From NCBI RefSeq assembly GCF_004570845.1, contig NZ_SPQZ01000003.1:124001-188000 (forward strand): DNA of 64,000 nucleotides. The letters are read 5' to 3'. The position numbers and the translations under genes were made by a program. Origin of the DNA: Orlajensenia leifsoniae (GTDB taxonomy: Bacteria; Actinomycetota; Actinomycetes; Actinomycetales; Microbacteriaceae). The notes below the pieces were generated by a model, which was not told where the DNA came from, ran no database searches, and was given only the letters and a program-made list of their open reading frames with translations. Positions 17,211 through 27,329 of the stretch are shown piece by piece (position 1 is the first letter of the stretch; each line of letters begins with the position of its first letter).

Positions 17211-18007
17211 GGCACGTCGTCCGCGTCGTAGAGGGCGGCATCCGCGCCCGGGTCACCGCGATCGGGGTGGTCGGCCAGCCAGCCGAGCGCCCGCGACAGG
17301 GTGAGCGCGACGAGTCCGATCAGCCCGACCGTCACCGCAGGAGGCGCGATCACCCACACGGCCACGACGAAGGGGTCACCGAACGCCGAGACGCCGAACC
17401 CGCCCCCCGAGGTGGTGGTCGCGGTCTGGACGATGACCACGACGCCCACCACGACGAGGGCGGCGCAGGAGATCCAGAGAGCCAGGAGGTAGGTATTGCG
17501 ACCGACGGATGCCGCCGACCCGGCCCCGGATGCGTCCGACGTCCGGTCGTCGACGGAGACGTCGGGCTCGGCCACGGACGCGGCTGCCGGGCCGGTGGAC
17601 CCCTGCGCCGTCGACGTCGCACTGACCGCCGCACCCGACGCTGACGCCGCGGCGGGCCGCACCGGGGTCCGCGCGGCCGGACGGGAGACGGGGGTGTCGA
17701 GGGGGCGCGGGATCCCCGCCTTGACCGTCGACGCGAAGGCAGGGCGATCGTCGACCTCGTCGGCCGCGATCGGCCGGCGAAGCTGCTGGTGCCGCTCGGG
17801 GTCGTAGCCGCGCTGGAATCGCGGGTCGAAACGCGGGTCGATGCCGGCTGGACGCTTCTCCTCAGCTCGCGGCTCACCAGCCGCTGCACCTCCGACGGGT
17901 GCCGGCGCACTGTAGCCGCGCTGGAACCGGGGATCGAACCGCGGGTCGAGCCCCTCACCGGTCACGGCGTCGCCCTCGTCGCCGTGCACTTCGTTGTCAG
18001 CCGCCAT
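17207..18007 (-). CDS. Membrane protein with a duplicated DPRFDPRFQRGY motif
   Basis: 266 aa. The N-terminal cytoplasmic part contains two exact copies of DPRFDPRFQRGY (residues about 21-32 and 57-68), then a low-complexity Ala/Ser/Thr/Pro linker (about 100-165), then two membrane segments (about 174-195 and 212-238) and an acidic tail. The duplicated motif looks like a docking sequence for a partner. It starts 3 bases after the pheA stop and overlaps the small membrane protein by 4 bases, forming a pheA operon. Function unknown. Confidence 0.75.
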   Translation of the reverse strand: MAADNEVHGDEGDAVTGEGLDPRFDPRFQRGYSAPAPVGGAAAGEPRAEEKRPAGIDPRFDPRFQRGYDPERHQQLRRPIAADEVDDRPAFASTVKAGIPRPLDTPVSRPAARTPVRPAAASASGAAVSATSTAQGSTGPAAASVAEPDVSVDDRTSDASGAGSAASVGRNTYLLALWISCAALVVVGVVVIVQTATTTSGGGFGVSAFGDPFVVAVWVIAPPAVTVGLIGLVALTLSRALGWLADHPDRGDPGADAALYDADDVP

Positions 18008-18010
18008 GGA

Positions 18011-19015
18011 TCACATTCCCGTTGCGGCATCCGTCACGGACGAGGTCTCGGCAGTCTGCGGCTCCCCGCTCACCAGTCCGCGCAGCCAGTCGCGCGCCTC
18101 GATGAACACCTCGTCGTCGTAGCGCGACGTGAACTCGATCTGCTGCTTGTCGGCGCGGGGATACGAGCCCAGGAAGATGACCTGCGGGCTGAAGCGGCGC
18201 AAGCCGAGCAGCGCATCCGCCACCCGCTCGTCGAGGATGTGGCCGTCGGCGTCGATGACGAAGCGGTAGCGTCCGAGGGCGTCGCCGATGGGGCGGGACT
18301 CGAGCAGGCTGAGGTTGACGCCGCGAGTGGAGAACTGCTCGAGCATCTCGAGGAGGGAACCGGCCCGGTCGTCGGGGAGCTCGACGATGAGGCTGGTCTT
18401 GTCGGCACCGGTCGGCGCGGGAATCGACAGCTCGCGCCCGACGAGCACGAACCGGGTCACCGCGTTCGGGTTGTCGCCGATGTCCTCGGCGAGCACCTCG
18501 ACGTCGTAGTGGTTGACGATGCCCGGAGGAGCGACGGCGGCATCGGCCTGCGAGCTGAGGAACAGTTCGGAAGCCGCGGCCACGTTGCTCGTCGCGGGGA
18601 TGTGCCCATGGGTGGGCAGCGCGGTCTCGAGCCAGCCGCGGGTCTGGGCGTAGGCCACCGGATGCGCGTTGATCACCTTCACGCCGTCGAGGGTGGTTCC
18701 ACGGCGTGCCACCAGCACGAAGTTCACCGGAACGAGGTACTCGCCGATGATGCGGAGGCCCGGGACGTTGGCCAGCGCATCCTGGGTGGCCGAGACGCCG
18801 CCCTCGATCGAGTTCTCGATGGCGATCATCGCTGCGATGCTGCGGCCGCTGACGACGTCGGCGAAGGCCTCCCCCACGTTGTTGACGGGGCGCCAGGTCT
18901 TGCCGGCCGCGGCCTCGACCTGGGCGAGGGCGGCCTCGGTGAAGGTTCCGGCCGGGCCGAGGTAGCTGTACGTCTCGTGGGCGGCGTCGGCGGAGGGCTG
19001 GTCGGGCATGGGCAT
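18011..19015 (-). CDS. pheA: Prephenate dehydratase
   Basis: Up to 334 aa. It converts prephenate to phenylpyruvate for phenylalanine synthesis in the cytoplasm. The PDT domain (about 15-205) includes YLGPAGTFTEAAL, IENSIEGGV and the catalytic NAVTRF; the regulatory ACT domain follows (SLIVELPDDRAGSLLEML) with ESRP, the phenylalanine-binding motif. A TAGGCT box at 19016-19021 touches the first ATG and lies exactly six bases before the second ATG (19009), so a leaderless start at 19009 (two residues shorter) is likely. Confidence 0.94.
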   Translation of the reverse strand: MPMPDQPSADAAHETYSYLGPAGTFTEAALAQVEAAAGKTWRPVNNVGEAFADVVSGRSIAAMIAIENSIEGGVSATQDALANVPGLRIIGEYLVPVNFVLVARRGTTLDGVKVINAHPVAYAQTRGWLETALPTHGHIPATSNVAAASELFLSSQADAAVAPPGIVNHYDVEVLAEDIGDNPNAVTRFVLVGRELSIPAPTGADKTSLIVELPDDRAGSLLEMLEQFSTRGVNLSLLESRPIGDALGRYRFVIDADGHILDERVADALLGLRRFSPQVIFLGSYPRADKQQIEFTSRYDDEVFIEARDWLRGLVSGEPQTAETSSVTDAATGM

Positions 19016-19021
19016 AGCCTA
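19016..19021 (-). promoter_or_regulatory. -10 box TAGGCT of pheA
   Basis: Six bases before the second ATG of pheA (19009) on the minus strand. It supports that codon as the true leaderless start. Confidence 0.5.
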
Positions 19022-19081
19022 GCCACGAGGTGTGGCGCTACGCCCTCGAAATGCGACGCCCTCGATGCCAGACTGGGCACT

Positions 19082-20710
<1,629 letters not shown>

Positions 20711-20725
20711 CGATGGCTCGAACCG

Positions 20726-21826
20726 TCACACCTGGTTCTTGATGCCCCAGAACTGCACGGTGCCCCCGCCGGTGGCGAGCGCCTCGTCGACGTCCCAGTA
20801 GTCGGAATCCTTGGTGTGGCCGGCCACGTAGACCTTCACGCCGTCGGCGGTGTGGTCGACGCGGGTCACGGTGGTGGTGTGGTCGAGGTCGCCCGAGTCG
20901 TCCCAGTCGAACTGGGCGATGTCGCCGACCTTCACGTTCGTGCGGTCGCCGCCGAGGTAGGTCGCGCGCTCCGGGTGGGCGCCCAGGTAGCCGTAGAGCG
21001 CCGTGGAGCTGATCCACGACGGGCTGGTCTGGCCGTCGTCGGCGTACCACCAGTCCGCGTCCATGGTCCAGCCGCGGGCGATGAGTCCCTGGCTGGCGAA
21101 GTTGGCGCAGTCCGCGCCGTCGATCGACATGAAGTACTGAGAGTTGTAGCTCGACCAGTAGGTGAGCATGTAGTTCGTCTGCGCTGTGATGTGCTCGTCC
21201 GGCGTGTAGCTGAACGTGAGGGCGGGCGCGGCGGCCCCCTTCACGTTGAGGTCGGCGAGGGTGGTCGCCGGCGTGACGTCGAGGGGCACGGCTGTCCCGG
21301 TGGTGTCGAGGACCGTGATCGGAACCGTGCCCTCCGAGTAGCGCGGGGCTGCCGGCGCGGCGACCGTCACGGTCTCGTCGGTCGCCGAGAGCACCGGGGC
21401 GGCCTGGCCGCCGATGGTGACCGTCGCGACGTCTGTGAGGTTCGCACCCGACAGGGTCACCGTCGTGCCGCCGGTCACGGGGCCCGAGGTGACGACGGGC
21501 AGCGCGTCGATGACGGGCTTGTCGTCGTCGACCGGAGTCGGAGTCTTGACGGGGGTGATCGTCGCGCCGTGCTTCGTACCCGTCGCGGAGCCGGCGGATG
21601 CGGCGGCCCGGGAGGGCGCATCCGTCGCCGAAGCACCCGCTGTCGCCCCGATCGTCAGGGCACCGGCCGTGATGCTCAGCGCGAGGCCGCAGCCGACCAG
21701 CGCCGTGCCCGCCGTGAACGGCGAGTGCGAGGCGTGCTGGCCACGGCGGTGCCGACGGGAGGCGACGAGACGGAGGGTGGAGAAGAGGGTGGGGTGGGTG
21801 GAGGTACTGGTGGAGCGGTGGAGCAT
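20726..21826 (-). CDS. Secreted amidase-domain protein with IPT/TIG domain
   Basis: 366 aa. A long basic start (1-38) leads to a hydrophobic signal segment (about 38-68). After a Pro/Thr linker comes an Ig-like IPT/TIG domain (about 107-184), then a C-terminal Amidase_6 domain (NlpC/P60-like papain fold) with Cys240 in DGADCANFASQ and His316 in DLDHTTTV. In this family such domains cleave wall peptides or amide bonds outside the cell. It shares the whole catalytic domain layout with the lipoprotein encoded at 22944-23654. Convergent with pgm, with 15 bases between the stops. Confidence 0.85.
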   Translation of the reverse strand: MLHRSTSTSTHPTLFSTLRLVASRRHRRGQHASHSPFTAGTALVGCGLALSITAGALTIGATAGASATDAPSRAAASAGSATGTKHGATITPVKTPTPVDDDKPVIDALPVVTSGPVTGGTTVTLSGANLTDVATVTIGGQAAPVLSATDETVTVAAPAAPRYSEGTVPITVLDTTGTAVPLDVTPATTLADLNVKGAAAPALTFSYTPDEHITAQTNYMLTYWSSYNSQYFMSIDGADCANFASQGLIARGWTMDADWWYADDGQTSPSWISSTALYGYLGAHPERATYLGGDRTNVKVGDIAQFDWDDSGDLDHTTTVTRVDHTADGVKVYVAGHTKDSDYWDVDEALATGGGTVQFWGIKNQV

Positions 21827-21969
21827 GAATCAATTTCGAGTAGCCGAGCAGAAGACCCGTAACCTCATCACACGGTTATGGCAGGGTTCTGGACGAATCC
21901 TCAACATTTCATGGGAACGCATATATCCGTTCCACAGTCCAGCGGGCTGAAACGCCGGCGAAGCGACCG

Positions 21970-22830
21970 TCAGCCGTAGTTCGGGGCGGCCGGAAGGCCG
22001 AAGAACTCCTCGAGCGTCGTGATGCCGACGCGGTGCATCTCGGTGGCGAGATCGACGCCGATGTAGCGGTAGTGCCACGGCTCGAACTCGAAGCCCGTGA
22101 CGGGCACCTTGTCGGCCGGGTAGCGCAGCAGGTAGCCGAACCTGTAGGCGTTGGCGGCCAGCCACTGGCCCTCGGCAGTGTCGGCGAAGCACTGGTTCAG
22201 GGAGCAGTCCCCGGATGCCGCCCCGATGTCGATGGCGAGTCCGGTCTGGTGCTCGCTGAAGCCCGGCCGGGCGGTGCTCAGGTCGGCACCCTCCTGCCCG
22301 AGCGATGCGACGTCATTGTCGTAAACGCTCTGCTGCGTCGAGTAGCTGCGATACGCACTGTTCGACGCGAGGGCCAGGCCGGCCTCGTCGGAGGCGGTCT
22401 GGAACATCGCGACGACGGCATCCGACGCCTCCTGCCGCAGCACGGGATCCCAGGTGTGCGCGACGGGCACATCGACGAGGTCGACGGGTTCGTAGTCCAC
22501 GGGATTCAGCGGGCGCAACTTGTCGCTGACCACCCAGATGCTCGCGGGGTCGTCGATCGAGCGGGCGGCCTTGTCGAAGCCGGGCACCGCCGTCGGCGTC
22601 GGCGTCTGGGCGGGCGCGGGACGGGTGGGCGTCGGCGTCGGGCTCGCGGATGCCGACGGCTTCGGCGACTTCGACGGGGGTGTGGTCGTGGCTCCGTCGT
22701 CGCCCTGCGCGCCCGAGATCACTCCGGCGGCGGTGGCGCCGGCGACGAGCACCAGCACCGTCGCCGCGACGGCGATGGTGCGGTTGCGTCGCACGCGGCG
22801 GGAGGCGCGGCGGGATCGGGACTCGGACAT
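21970..22830 (-). CDS. M15 (VanY-type) D-alanyl-D-alanine carboxypeptidase
   Basis: 286 aa. An Arg-rich start, a membrane or signal segment (about 18-40) and a Ser/Pro/Thr linker (50-82) precede the zinc peptidase domain. Ligands are seen in SEHQTGLAIDIG (His194, Asp201) and EPWHYRY (His253), with SAYRSYSTQ upstream. It trims the terminal D-Ala from wall peptides. It lies between the two amidase-domain genes on the same strand, forming a peptidoglycan-processing cluster. Confidence 0.9.
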   Translation of the reverse strand: MSESRSRRASRRVRRNRTIAVAATVLVLVAGATAAGVISGAQGDDGATTTPPSKSPKPSASASPTPTPTRPAPAQTPTPTAVPGFDKAARSIDDPASIWVVSDKLRPLNPVDYEPVDLVDVPVAHTWDPVLRQEASDAVVAMFQTASDEAGLALASNSAYRSYSTQQSVYDNDVASLGQEGADLSTARPGFSEHQTGLAIDIGAASGDCSLNQCFADTAEGQWLAANAYRFGYLLRYPADKVPVTGFEFEPWHYRYIGVDLATEMHRVGITTLEEFFGLPAAPNYG

Positions 22831-22943
22831 TGTTCCAATGTATCCGGGCGGCGCGTCCAGCCGGTGTCAGCGCGGGCGCGCGGCGCGCAGGAGGCGCCTG
22901 CCCTGGAGGCGAGCGGAGGCGCTGGGCTGAGGAGGCTCTGGGC

Positions 22944-23654
22944 CTAGGAGACGATGTGCCAGTAGTAGACGGCGCCGCCGGGGTGGTCCTCGGTGATGGC
23001 GGTGTCGACGCTGCGGTAGTCGGAGTCGAGGGTGTGACCGGCGAAGAACACCTGGGTGGAGCCGTTCTCATGGGTCACTCGGGTCACGACGCCCGTGTGG
23101 TCGCGGTCGCCCGACTGGTCCCAGTCGAACTGGACGATGTCGCCGACGCTCACCTGGTCGCGCTGGGAGTCGTCGAGCGCTGTCGCGAGGTCGGGTCTGG
23201 TCTCGAGCCAGTCGCGGAACGAGGTGGAACTGCGCCAGGTGTCGCTCGACGAGTAGACGTCGTCGGCGTGGAACCACTGGTCGTCCTGCACCCATCCCCG
23301 GGCGAGGAGGGTCTGGCTCGCGAAGTTGACGCAGTCGTTCTCGCCGAGTACCCCGAATTCGGCCTCGTTGTAGTTCTGCCAGTACGTGAGCGCATAGTCG
23401 ATCTGCGCCTGCACCGGGGCGCTGAGCGCGGCCGAGGCGGGTGCTGCTTCCGCTTTCGACGCCTCCTGCACCGGGGCCGGGATCTCGGCCGAGGTGCTCG
23501 CCTTCGGCGCGGCCTCGGTCTTCTCGGCTGTCGCCACGGGGCCGGAACATGCGGCGAGGACGGCGACGGATGCCGCTGTCATGGCGATCGTCGCGAGGGC
23601 GCGCGAGTAGGACGGGGAGGAGCGGGGCATCCACGGACGGTAACAACCCAACAT
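22944..23654 (-). CDS. Amidase-domain lipoprotein
   Basis: 236 aa. The N-terminus holds a lipoprotein signal ending VLAAC (Cys36), an Ala/Glu-rich linker (40-80), then an Amidase_6 domain with Cys108 in ENDCVNFASQ and His186 in DRDHTGVV. It is a paralogue of the protein encoded at 20726-21826 but is lipid-anchored and lacks the IPT/TIG domain. ATG 23654 is favoured by AGAGG eight bases upstream; ATG 23630 (eight residues shorter) is possible. The frame beyond this is antisense to the exporter gene. Confidence 0.83.
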   Translation of the reverse strand: MLGCYRPWMPRSSPSYSRALATIAMTAASVAVLAACSGPVATAEKTEAAPKASTSAEIPAPVQEASKAEAAPASAALSAPVQAQIDYALTYWQNYNEAEFGVLGENDCVNFASQTLLARGWVQDDQWFHADDVYSSSDTWRSSTSFRDWLETRPDLATALDDSQRDQVSVGDIVQFDWDQSGDRDHTGVVTRVTHENGSTQVFFAGHTLDSDYRSVDTAITEDHPGGAVYYWHIVS

Positions 23655-23743
23655 CGGAGGAACCTCTGAGAACGGCATCCGGAAGCCCAGGGATGCGACG
23701 GATCCGTCACTCCAGCCCGTTGTCCCCCACGATGCCTCGGGTC

Positions 23744-23749
23744 TACGTT
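23744..23749 (+). promoter_or_regulatory. -10 box TACGTT of the DHA2 exporter gene
   Basis: TACGTT followed by seven bases and then the GTG at 23757, a leaderless arrangement. Confidence 0.45.
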
Positions 23750-23756
23750 GAGGGCT

Positions 23757-25697
23757 GTGACCAACACCGCGTCGTCTCCAGCGTCCACGCCGCTCATGTC
23801 GCACCGGCAGATCCTGTTCGTGATCTTCGGCCTGATGGCGGGCATGTTCCTCTCCGCCCTCGACCAGACCGTGGTGGGCACCGCGATCCGAACGATCGGC
23901 GACGACCTGCACGGGCTGAGCCAGCAGGCCTGGGTCACGACGGCGTACCTCATCACCTCCACGATCTCCACACCGCTCTACGGGAAGCTCTCCGACATCT
24001 TCGGACGGCGACCGCTGTTCATCATCGCCATCGTGATCTTCATCATCGGCTCGATCCTCGCCACCTTCTCGACCTCGATGATCGAACTGGCGTTGTTCCG
24101 GGCCGTCCAGGGGCTGGGAGCCGGCGGCCTCATGTCGATGCCCCTGGCGATCATGGGCGACATGCTGGCTCCGCGCGAACGCGCGAAGTACCAGGGCTAC
24201 TTCCTCGCGGTGTTCGGGATCTCGAGCCTCATCGGCCCCCTCGTCGGCGGGCTGTTCGCCGGAGCCGAGGAGATCCTCGGAATCGCCGGCTGGCGCTGGG
24301 TCTTCCTCATCAACGTGCCGATCGGCATCATCGCCCTCGCGATCGTGCTGCGCTTCCTCCACCTCCCGAAGACCGAGCGGTACTCGGTGCGCATCGACTG
24401 GTGGGGAGCCGCGACGGTGATCATCGCACTCGTCCCCCTGCTGCTCGTCGCCGAGGAGGGCCGTGAATGGGGCTGGAGCAGCCCGGGCGCCATCGCCTGC
24501 TATGTGGTCGGCGTGCTGGGCATCATCTCCTTCATCCTCATCGAGGCGGCCATGAAGGACGACGCGCTGATCCCGCTCAAGCTCTTCCGTTCGTCGACCT
24601 TCTCGATGGCGACGATCATCGGCGTCTTCGTCGGCTTCGGCATGTTCGGCGCCATGCTCACGCTGCCGCTGTACCTGCAGCTCGTACTCGGGTCCACCCC
24701 GACGGAGAGCGGCCTCCAGATGCTGCCGATGATCCTGGGCCTCATGATCTCCTCCATCGCCAGCGGACAGATCATCGCCCGCACCGGCCGATACAGGATC
24801 TTCCCGACCATCGGCACGGCCCTGCTCTCGGGCGGATTCTTCTACCTCACGTTCCTCGAGTACGACTCGTCCTACTGGTTCATCGCCGGCGCCATGCTCC
24901 TCATCGGCCTCGGTCTCGGTCAGCTCATGCAGACCCTCACGATCGCGAGCCAGAATTCCGTGGGCCTGCGCGACATGGGCGTCGCCACCAGTTCGTCCAC
25001 CTTCTTCCGTCAGATCGGCGGAACCCTCGGCACTGCCGTGCTGCTGTCGCTGCTGTTCACCGTAATGCCCACGAACATCGTCGGCTCGCTGTCGGATCAG
25101 GACACCCTGGCGGACGCGCTCGACGCCGCCCTCGACCCGTCCGTCGCCTCGGCGCCCGAGAACTCGGCGATCATGGAGACGATCTACACCCCCATCGTCA
25201 CTCCGATCGAGGCGCAGCTGCCGGCCGGGGTCGACCTGAGCGATGACGCCCAGCGCGCGCAGGTGGTGAGCCAGGTGACCCCGACGGTCCTCGAGCAGCT
25301 CGACAGCGGCACGGGCGGATCGTTCGGGAGCAGCACGCTGGATGACACGTCATTCCTGAACGGAGCCGATCCCCGCCTGACGAAGCCGTTCCTGGCGGGC
25401 TTCAACGCCTCGGCCGTGCAGGTGTACTGGGTCGCCCTCCTCGTCGTTCTGATCGCCTTCGTGCTCACCCTGTTCTTCCGGGCTCCGCCGCTCCGGGCGA
25501 AGTCAGCGCTGCAGGAGGCGGCGGACAACCGGGCTGACGCCGAGGCCGCTGACGCCGAGGCCGCTGCTTCTGCCGCTGAGGCCAGGGCCGACGACGAACT
25601 GCAGACGGATCTGCAGGCGCAGCGGGCAGCCGACATCACCGGATCGCTGCTCGACCCCGGTCCGCGCACCGGATCGGTGCCGGTGCAGCGGCCCTGA
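23757..25697 (+). CDS. DHA2-type MFS drug exporter
   Basis: 646 aa with about 14 membrane segments, the DHA2 (EmrB/QacA) class of proton-driven multidrug exporters. Motif A (GKLSDIFGRRP) lies in the first cytoplasmic loop, and ALDQTVVGTA in helix 1 is the family motif D1. A long external loop (about 440-545, rich in Asp, Pro and Thr) precedes the last helix. The C-terminal 65 residues are a charged Ala/Glu-rich tail. GTG 23757 is chosen because TACGTT precedes it by seven bases; TTG 23748 lies inside that box. No regulator is adjacent. Confidence 0.9.
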   Translation: MTNTASSPASTPLMSHRQILFVIFGLMAGMFLSALDQTVVGTAIRTIGDDLHGLSQQAWVTTAYLITSTISTPLYGKLSDIFGRRPLFIIAIVIFIIGSILATFSTSMIELALFRAVQGLGAGGLMSMPLAIMGDMLAPRERAKYQGYFLAVFGISSLIGPLVGGLFAGAEEILGIAGWRWVFLINVPIGIIALAIVLRFLHLPKTERYSVRIDWWGAATVIIALVPLLLVAEEGREWGWSSPGAIACYVVGVLGIISFILIEAAMKDDALIPLKLFRSSTFSMATIIGVFVGFGMFGAMLTLPLYLQLVLGSTPTESGLQMLPMILGLMISSIASGQIIARTGRYRIFPTIGTALLSGGFFYLTFLEYDSSYWFIAGAMLLIGLGLGQLMQTLTIASQNSVGLRDMGVATSSSTFFRQIGGTLGTAVLLSLLFTVMPTNIVGSLSDQDTLADALDAALDPSVASAPENSAIMETIYTPIVTPIEAQLPAGVDLSDDAQRAQVVSQVTPTVLEQLDSGTGGSFGSSTLDDTSFLNGADPRLTKPFLAGFNASAVQVYWVALLVVLIAFVLTLFFRAPPLRAKSALQEAADNRADAEAADAEAAASAAEARADDELQTDLQAQRAADITGSLLDPGPRTGSVPVQRP

Positions 25698-25799
25698 CCG
25701 AAGCCTGCGGATCGCTGTGGCCGCGCGCCCGTCGCGCGTCATTCTCCCGACCTCATCCCGTCATCGGCGTGTAACGGATTCATAACGTATCGGTGCCGT

Positions 25800-25811
25800 G
25801 AGAGCGCTCTC
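25800..25811. promoter_or_regulatory. CebR-type operator, copy 1
   Basis: GAGAGCGCTCTC, a perfect palindrome directly upstream of the TTGACA -35 box of the ceb promoter. It resembles the actinobacterial CebR/CelR operator (TGGGAGCGCTCCCA in Streptomyces and Thermobifida). Confidence 0.85.
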
Positions 25812-25841
25812 TTGACAGTCGGCATCCGCAGTGCTTATTCT
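25812..25841 (+). promoter_or_regulatory. Promoter of the ceb operon
   Basis: TTGACA (25812-25817), an 18-base spacer, then TATTCT (25836-25841). This is a strong housekeeping-type promoter. Transcription would begin near 25848, between operator copies 1 and 2. Confidence 0.8.
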
Positions 25842-25855
25842 CGGAACGCAATCGT

Positions 25856-25867
25856 GAGAGCGCTCTC
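25856..25867. promoter_or_regulatory. CebR-type operator, copy 2
   Basis: GAGAGCGCTCTC within the longer palindrome TGAGAGCGCTCTCA (25855-25868), just downstream of the predicted transcription start. A bound repressor here would block initiation or early elongation. Confidence 0.87.
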
Positions 25868-25879
25868 ACAGGGTAGTGA

Positions 25880-25891
25880 GAGAGCGCTCTC
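25880..25891. promoter_or_regulatory. CebR-type operator, copy 3
   Basis: Third GAGAGCGCTCTC, centred 24 bases beyond copy 2, inside the ceb leader. Confidence 0.85.
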
Positions 25892-25935
25892 AGCGCACGC
25901 ACCAACAATTGTCCACGCACACAAGGGAGTGAACC

Positions 25936-27258
25936 GTGAAGCTTTCACGACGCACCACAGCTGTTGCCGCCGTCGCCGGTGTCGCAGCAATCGCCCTCCT
26001 CGCCACCGGATGTTCATCCTCCGGCGATTCGGGATCGGGATCATCCGACGAGAAGGTCGAACTGACCGTCACGACGTTCGGAACCATGGGACTCGACGAC
26101 CTCTACAAGCAGTACGAGGAAGAGAACCCGAACGTCACCATCAAGGCCACCAACATCGACACCGGCGGAAACGCACTCACCGACTGGAAGACCAAGCAGG
26201 CAGCAGGCGCCGGTCTCCCCGACGTGCAGGCCGTCGAAGAGGGCTGGCTCGGCCAGGTGCAGGCGGTCTCCGACAGCTTCACCGACCTCACCGAGTACGG
26301 CGCGAACGACATCAAGGACCGCTGGGTCGACTGGAAGCTCAAGCAGGGCACCGACAAGGACGGCCGCATCATCGGATACGGCACCGACATCGGCCCCGAG
26401 GGCCTCTGCTACAACAGCAAGCTGTTCGAGGCTGCCGGCCTGCCCGGCGACCGCGAGGCCGTGGCCGAGCTCTTCGGCGGCGACGACGCGACCTGGGACG
26501 ACTTCTTCAAGGTCGGCGAGCAGTACAAGGCAGCCACCGGCAAGGCCTTCTACGACCAGAGCGGCTTCGTCTGGAACGCCATGGTCAACCAGCTCCCCGA
26601 GGGCTACTACACCTCCGACGGCGAGCTCAACGTCGAAGACAACGCCGACCTCAAGGCCCAGTGGGACAAGCTCGCCGGCGGCGCAGCTGCAGGCCTCTCC
26701 AGCGGCCAGGCTCAGTGGGACTGGGGTAAGGGCAAGGCCTTCACCGACGGTTCCTTCGCGACCTTCATGTGCCCGGGCTGGATGCTCGGTGTCGTGAAGG
26801 GCCAGGTCGAGTCCGCTGGTGGCGACGCCACCTCCGGCTGGGACTTCGCGGATGTCTTCCCCGGCGGCCCCGCCAACTGGGGTGGAACCTTCCTGACCGT
26901 TCCCACCACGTCGAAGCACCCGAAGGAGGCTGCCGCACTGGCCGCCTACCTGACTGATGCCAAGTCGGCCGTCGCCGCCTTCCAGGCTGCAGGCACCTTC
27001 CCCTCGGTCATCGAGGCGCAGACCGACCCGGGTGTCACCGGCGAGAGCGATCTGACCAAGTTCTTCAACAACGCTCCCATCGGCGAGATCCTCGGATCGC
27101 GTGCCGAGGGCGTCGTGGCCCAGTACAAGGGCCCGAACGACTCGGTCATCCAGGAGCAGGTCTTCGGACCGGCCACGCAGTCGCTCGACAAGGGCGCCTC
27201 AGGCGATGACGCGTGGAACGAGGCACTCACCACGCTGCAGAGCCTGGACCTCAAGTAA
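25936..27258 (+). CDS. cebE: Cello-oligosaccharide-binding lipoprotein of the ceb importer
   Basis: 440 aa family 1 solute-binding protein. Lipobox LLATGC (Cys26) anchors it outside the membrane. The mature sequence contains aromatic residues typical of sugar platforms (PGWMLG, GYYTS, NWGGTFLTVP). GTG 25936 has AAGGGAG seven to eight bases upstream. The name rests on the operon order (binding protein, two permeases, GH1 enzyme, LacI regulator) and the operators, both of which match Streptomyces cebEFG-bglC; no ATPase is present, and in that system a shared MsiK ATPase is used. Confidence 0.88.
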   Translation: MKLSRRTTAVAAVAGVAAIALLATGCSSSGDSGSGSSDEKVELTVTTFGTMGLDDLYKQYEEENPNVTIKATNIDTGGNALTDWKTKQAAGAGLPDVQAVEEGWLGQVQAVSDSFTDLTEYGANDIKDRWVDWKLKQGTDKDGRIIGYGTDIGPEGLCYNSKLFEAAGLPGDREAVAELFGGDDATWDDFFKVGEQYKAATGKAFYDQSGFVWNAMVNQLPEGYYTSDGELNVEDNADLKAQWDKLAGGAAAGLSSGQAQWDWGKGKAFTDGSFATFMCPGWMLGVVKGQVESAGGDATSGWDFADVFPGGPANWGGTFLTVPTTSKHPKEAAALAAYLTDAKSAVAAFQAAGTFPSVIEAQTDPGVTGESDLTKFFNNAPIGEILGSRAEGVVAQYKGPNDSVIQEQVFGPATQSLDKGASGDDAWNEALTTLQSLDLK

Positions 27259-27276
27259 GTCACACCAGCTCCACGG

Positions 27277-27308
27277 TGGCCCCCCGGAGACCCGTTTCCG
27301 GGGGGCCA
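27277..27308. terminator. Intercistronic stem-loop after cebE
   Basis: TGGCCCCCCGG (27277-27287) pairs perfectly with CCGGGGGGCCA (27298-27308) around a 10-base loop, 18 bases past the cebE stop. Because the operon continues, it probably acts as an attenuator or mRNA stabiliser, giving more binding protein than permease. Confidence 0.75.
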
Positions 27309-27329
27309 CATTCCTTGAGAGAGAACAGC

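Noticed and set aside
17789-19081. Upstream extension of pgm to 17789
   Set aside because: The added 431 residues are antisense to pheA and the membrane protein; family length and N-terminus fit ATG 19082.
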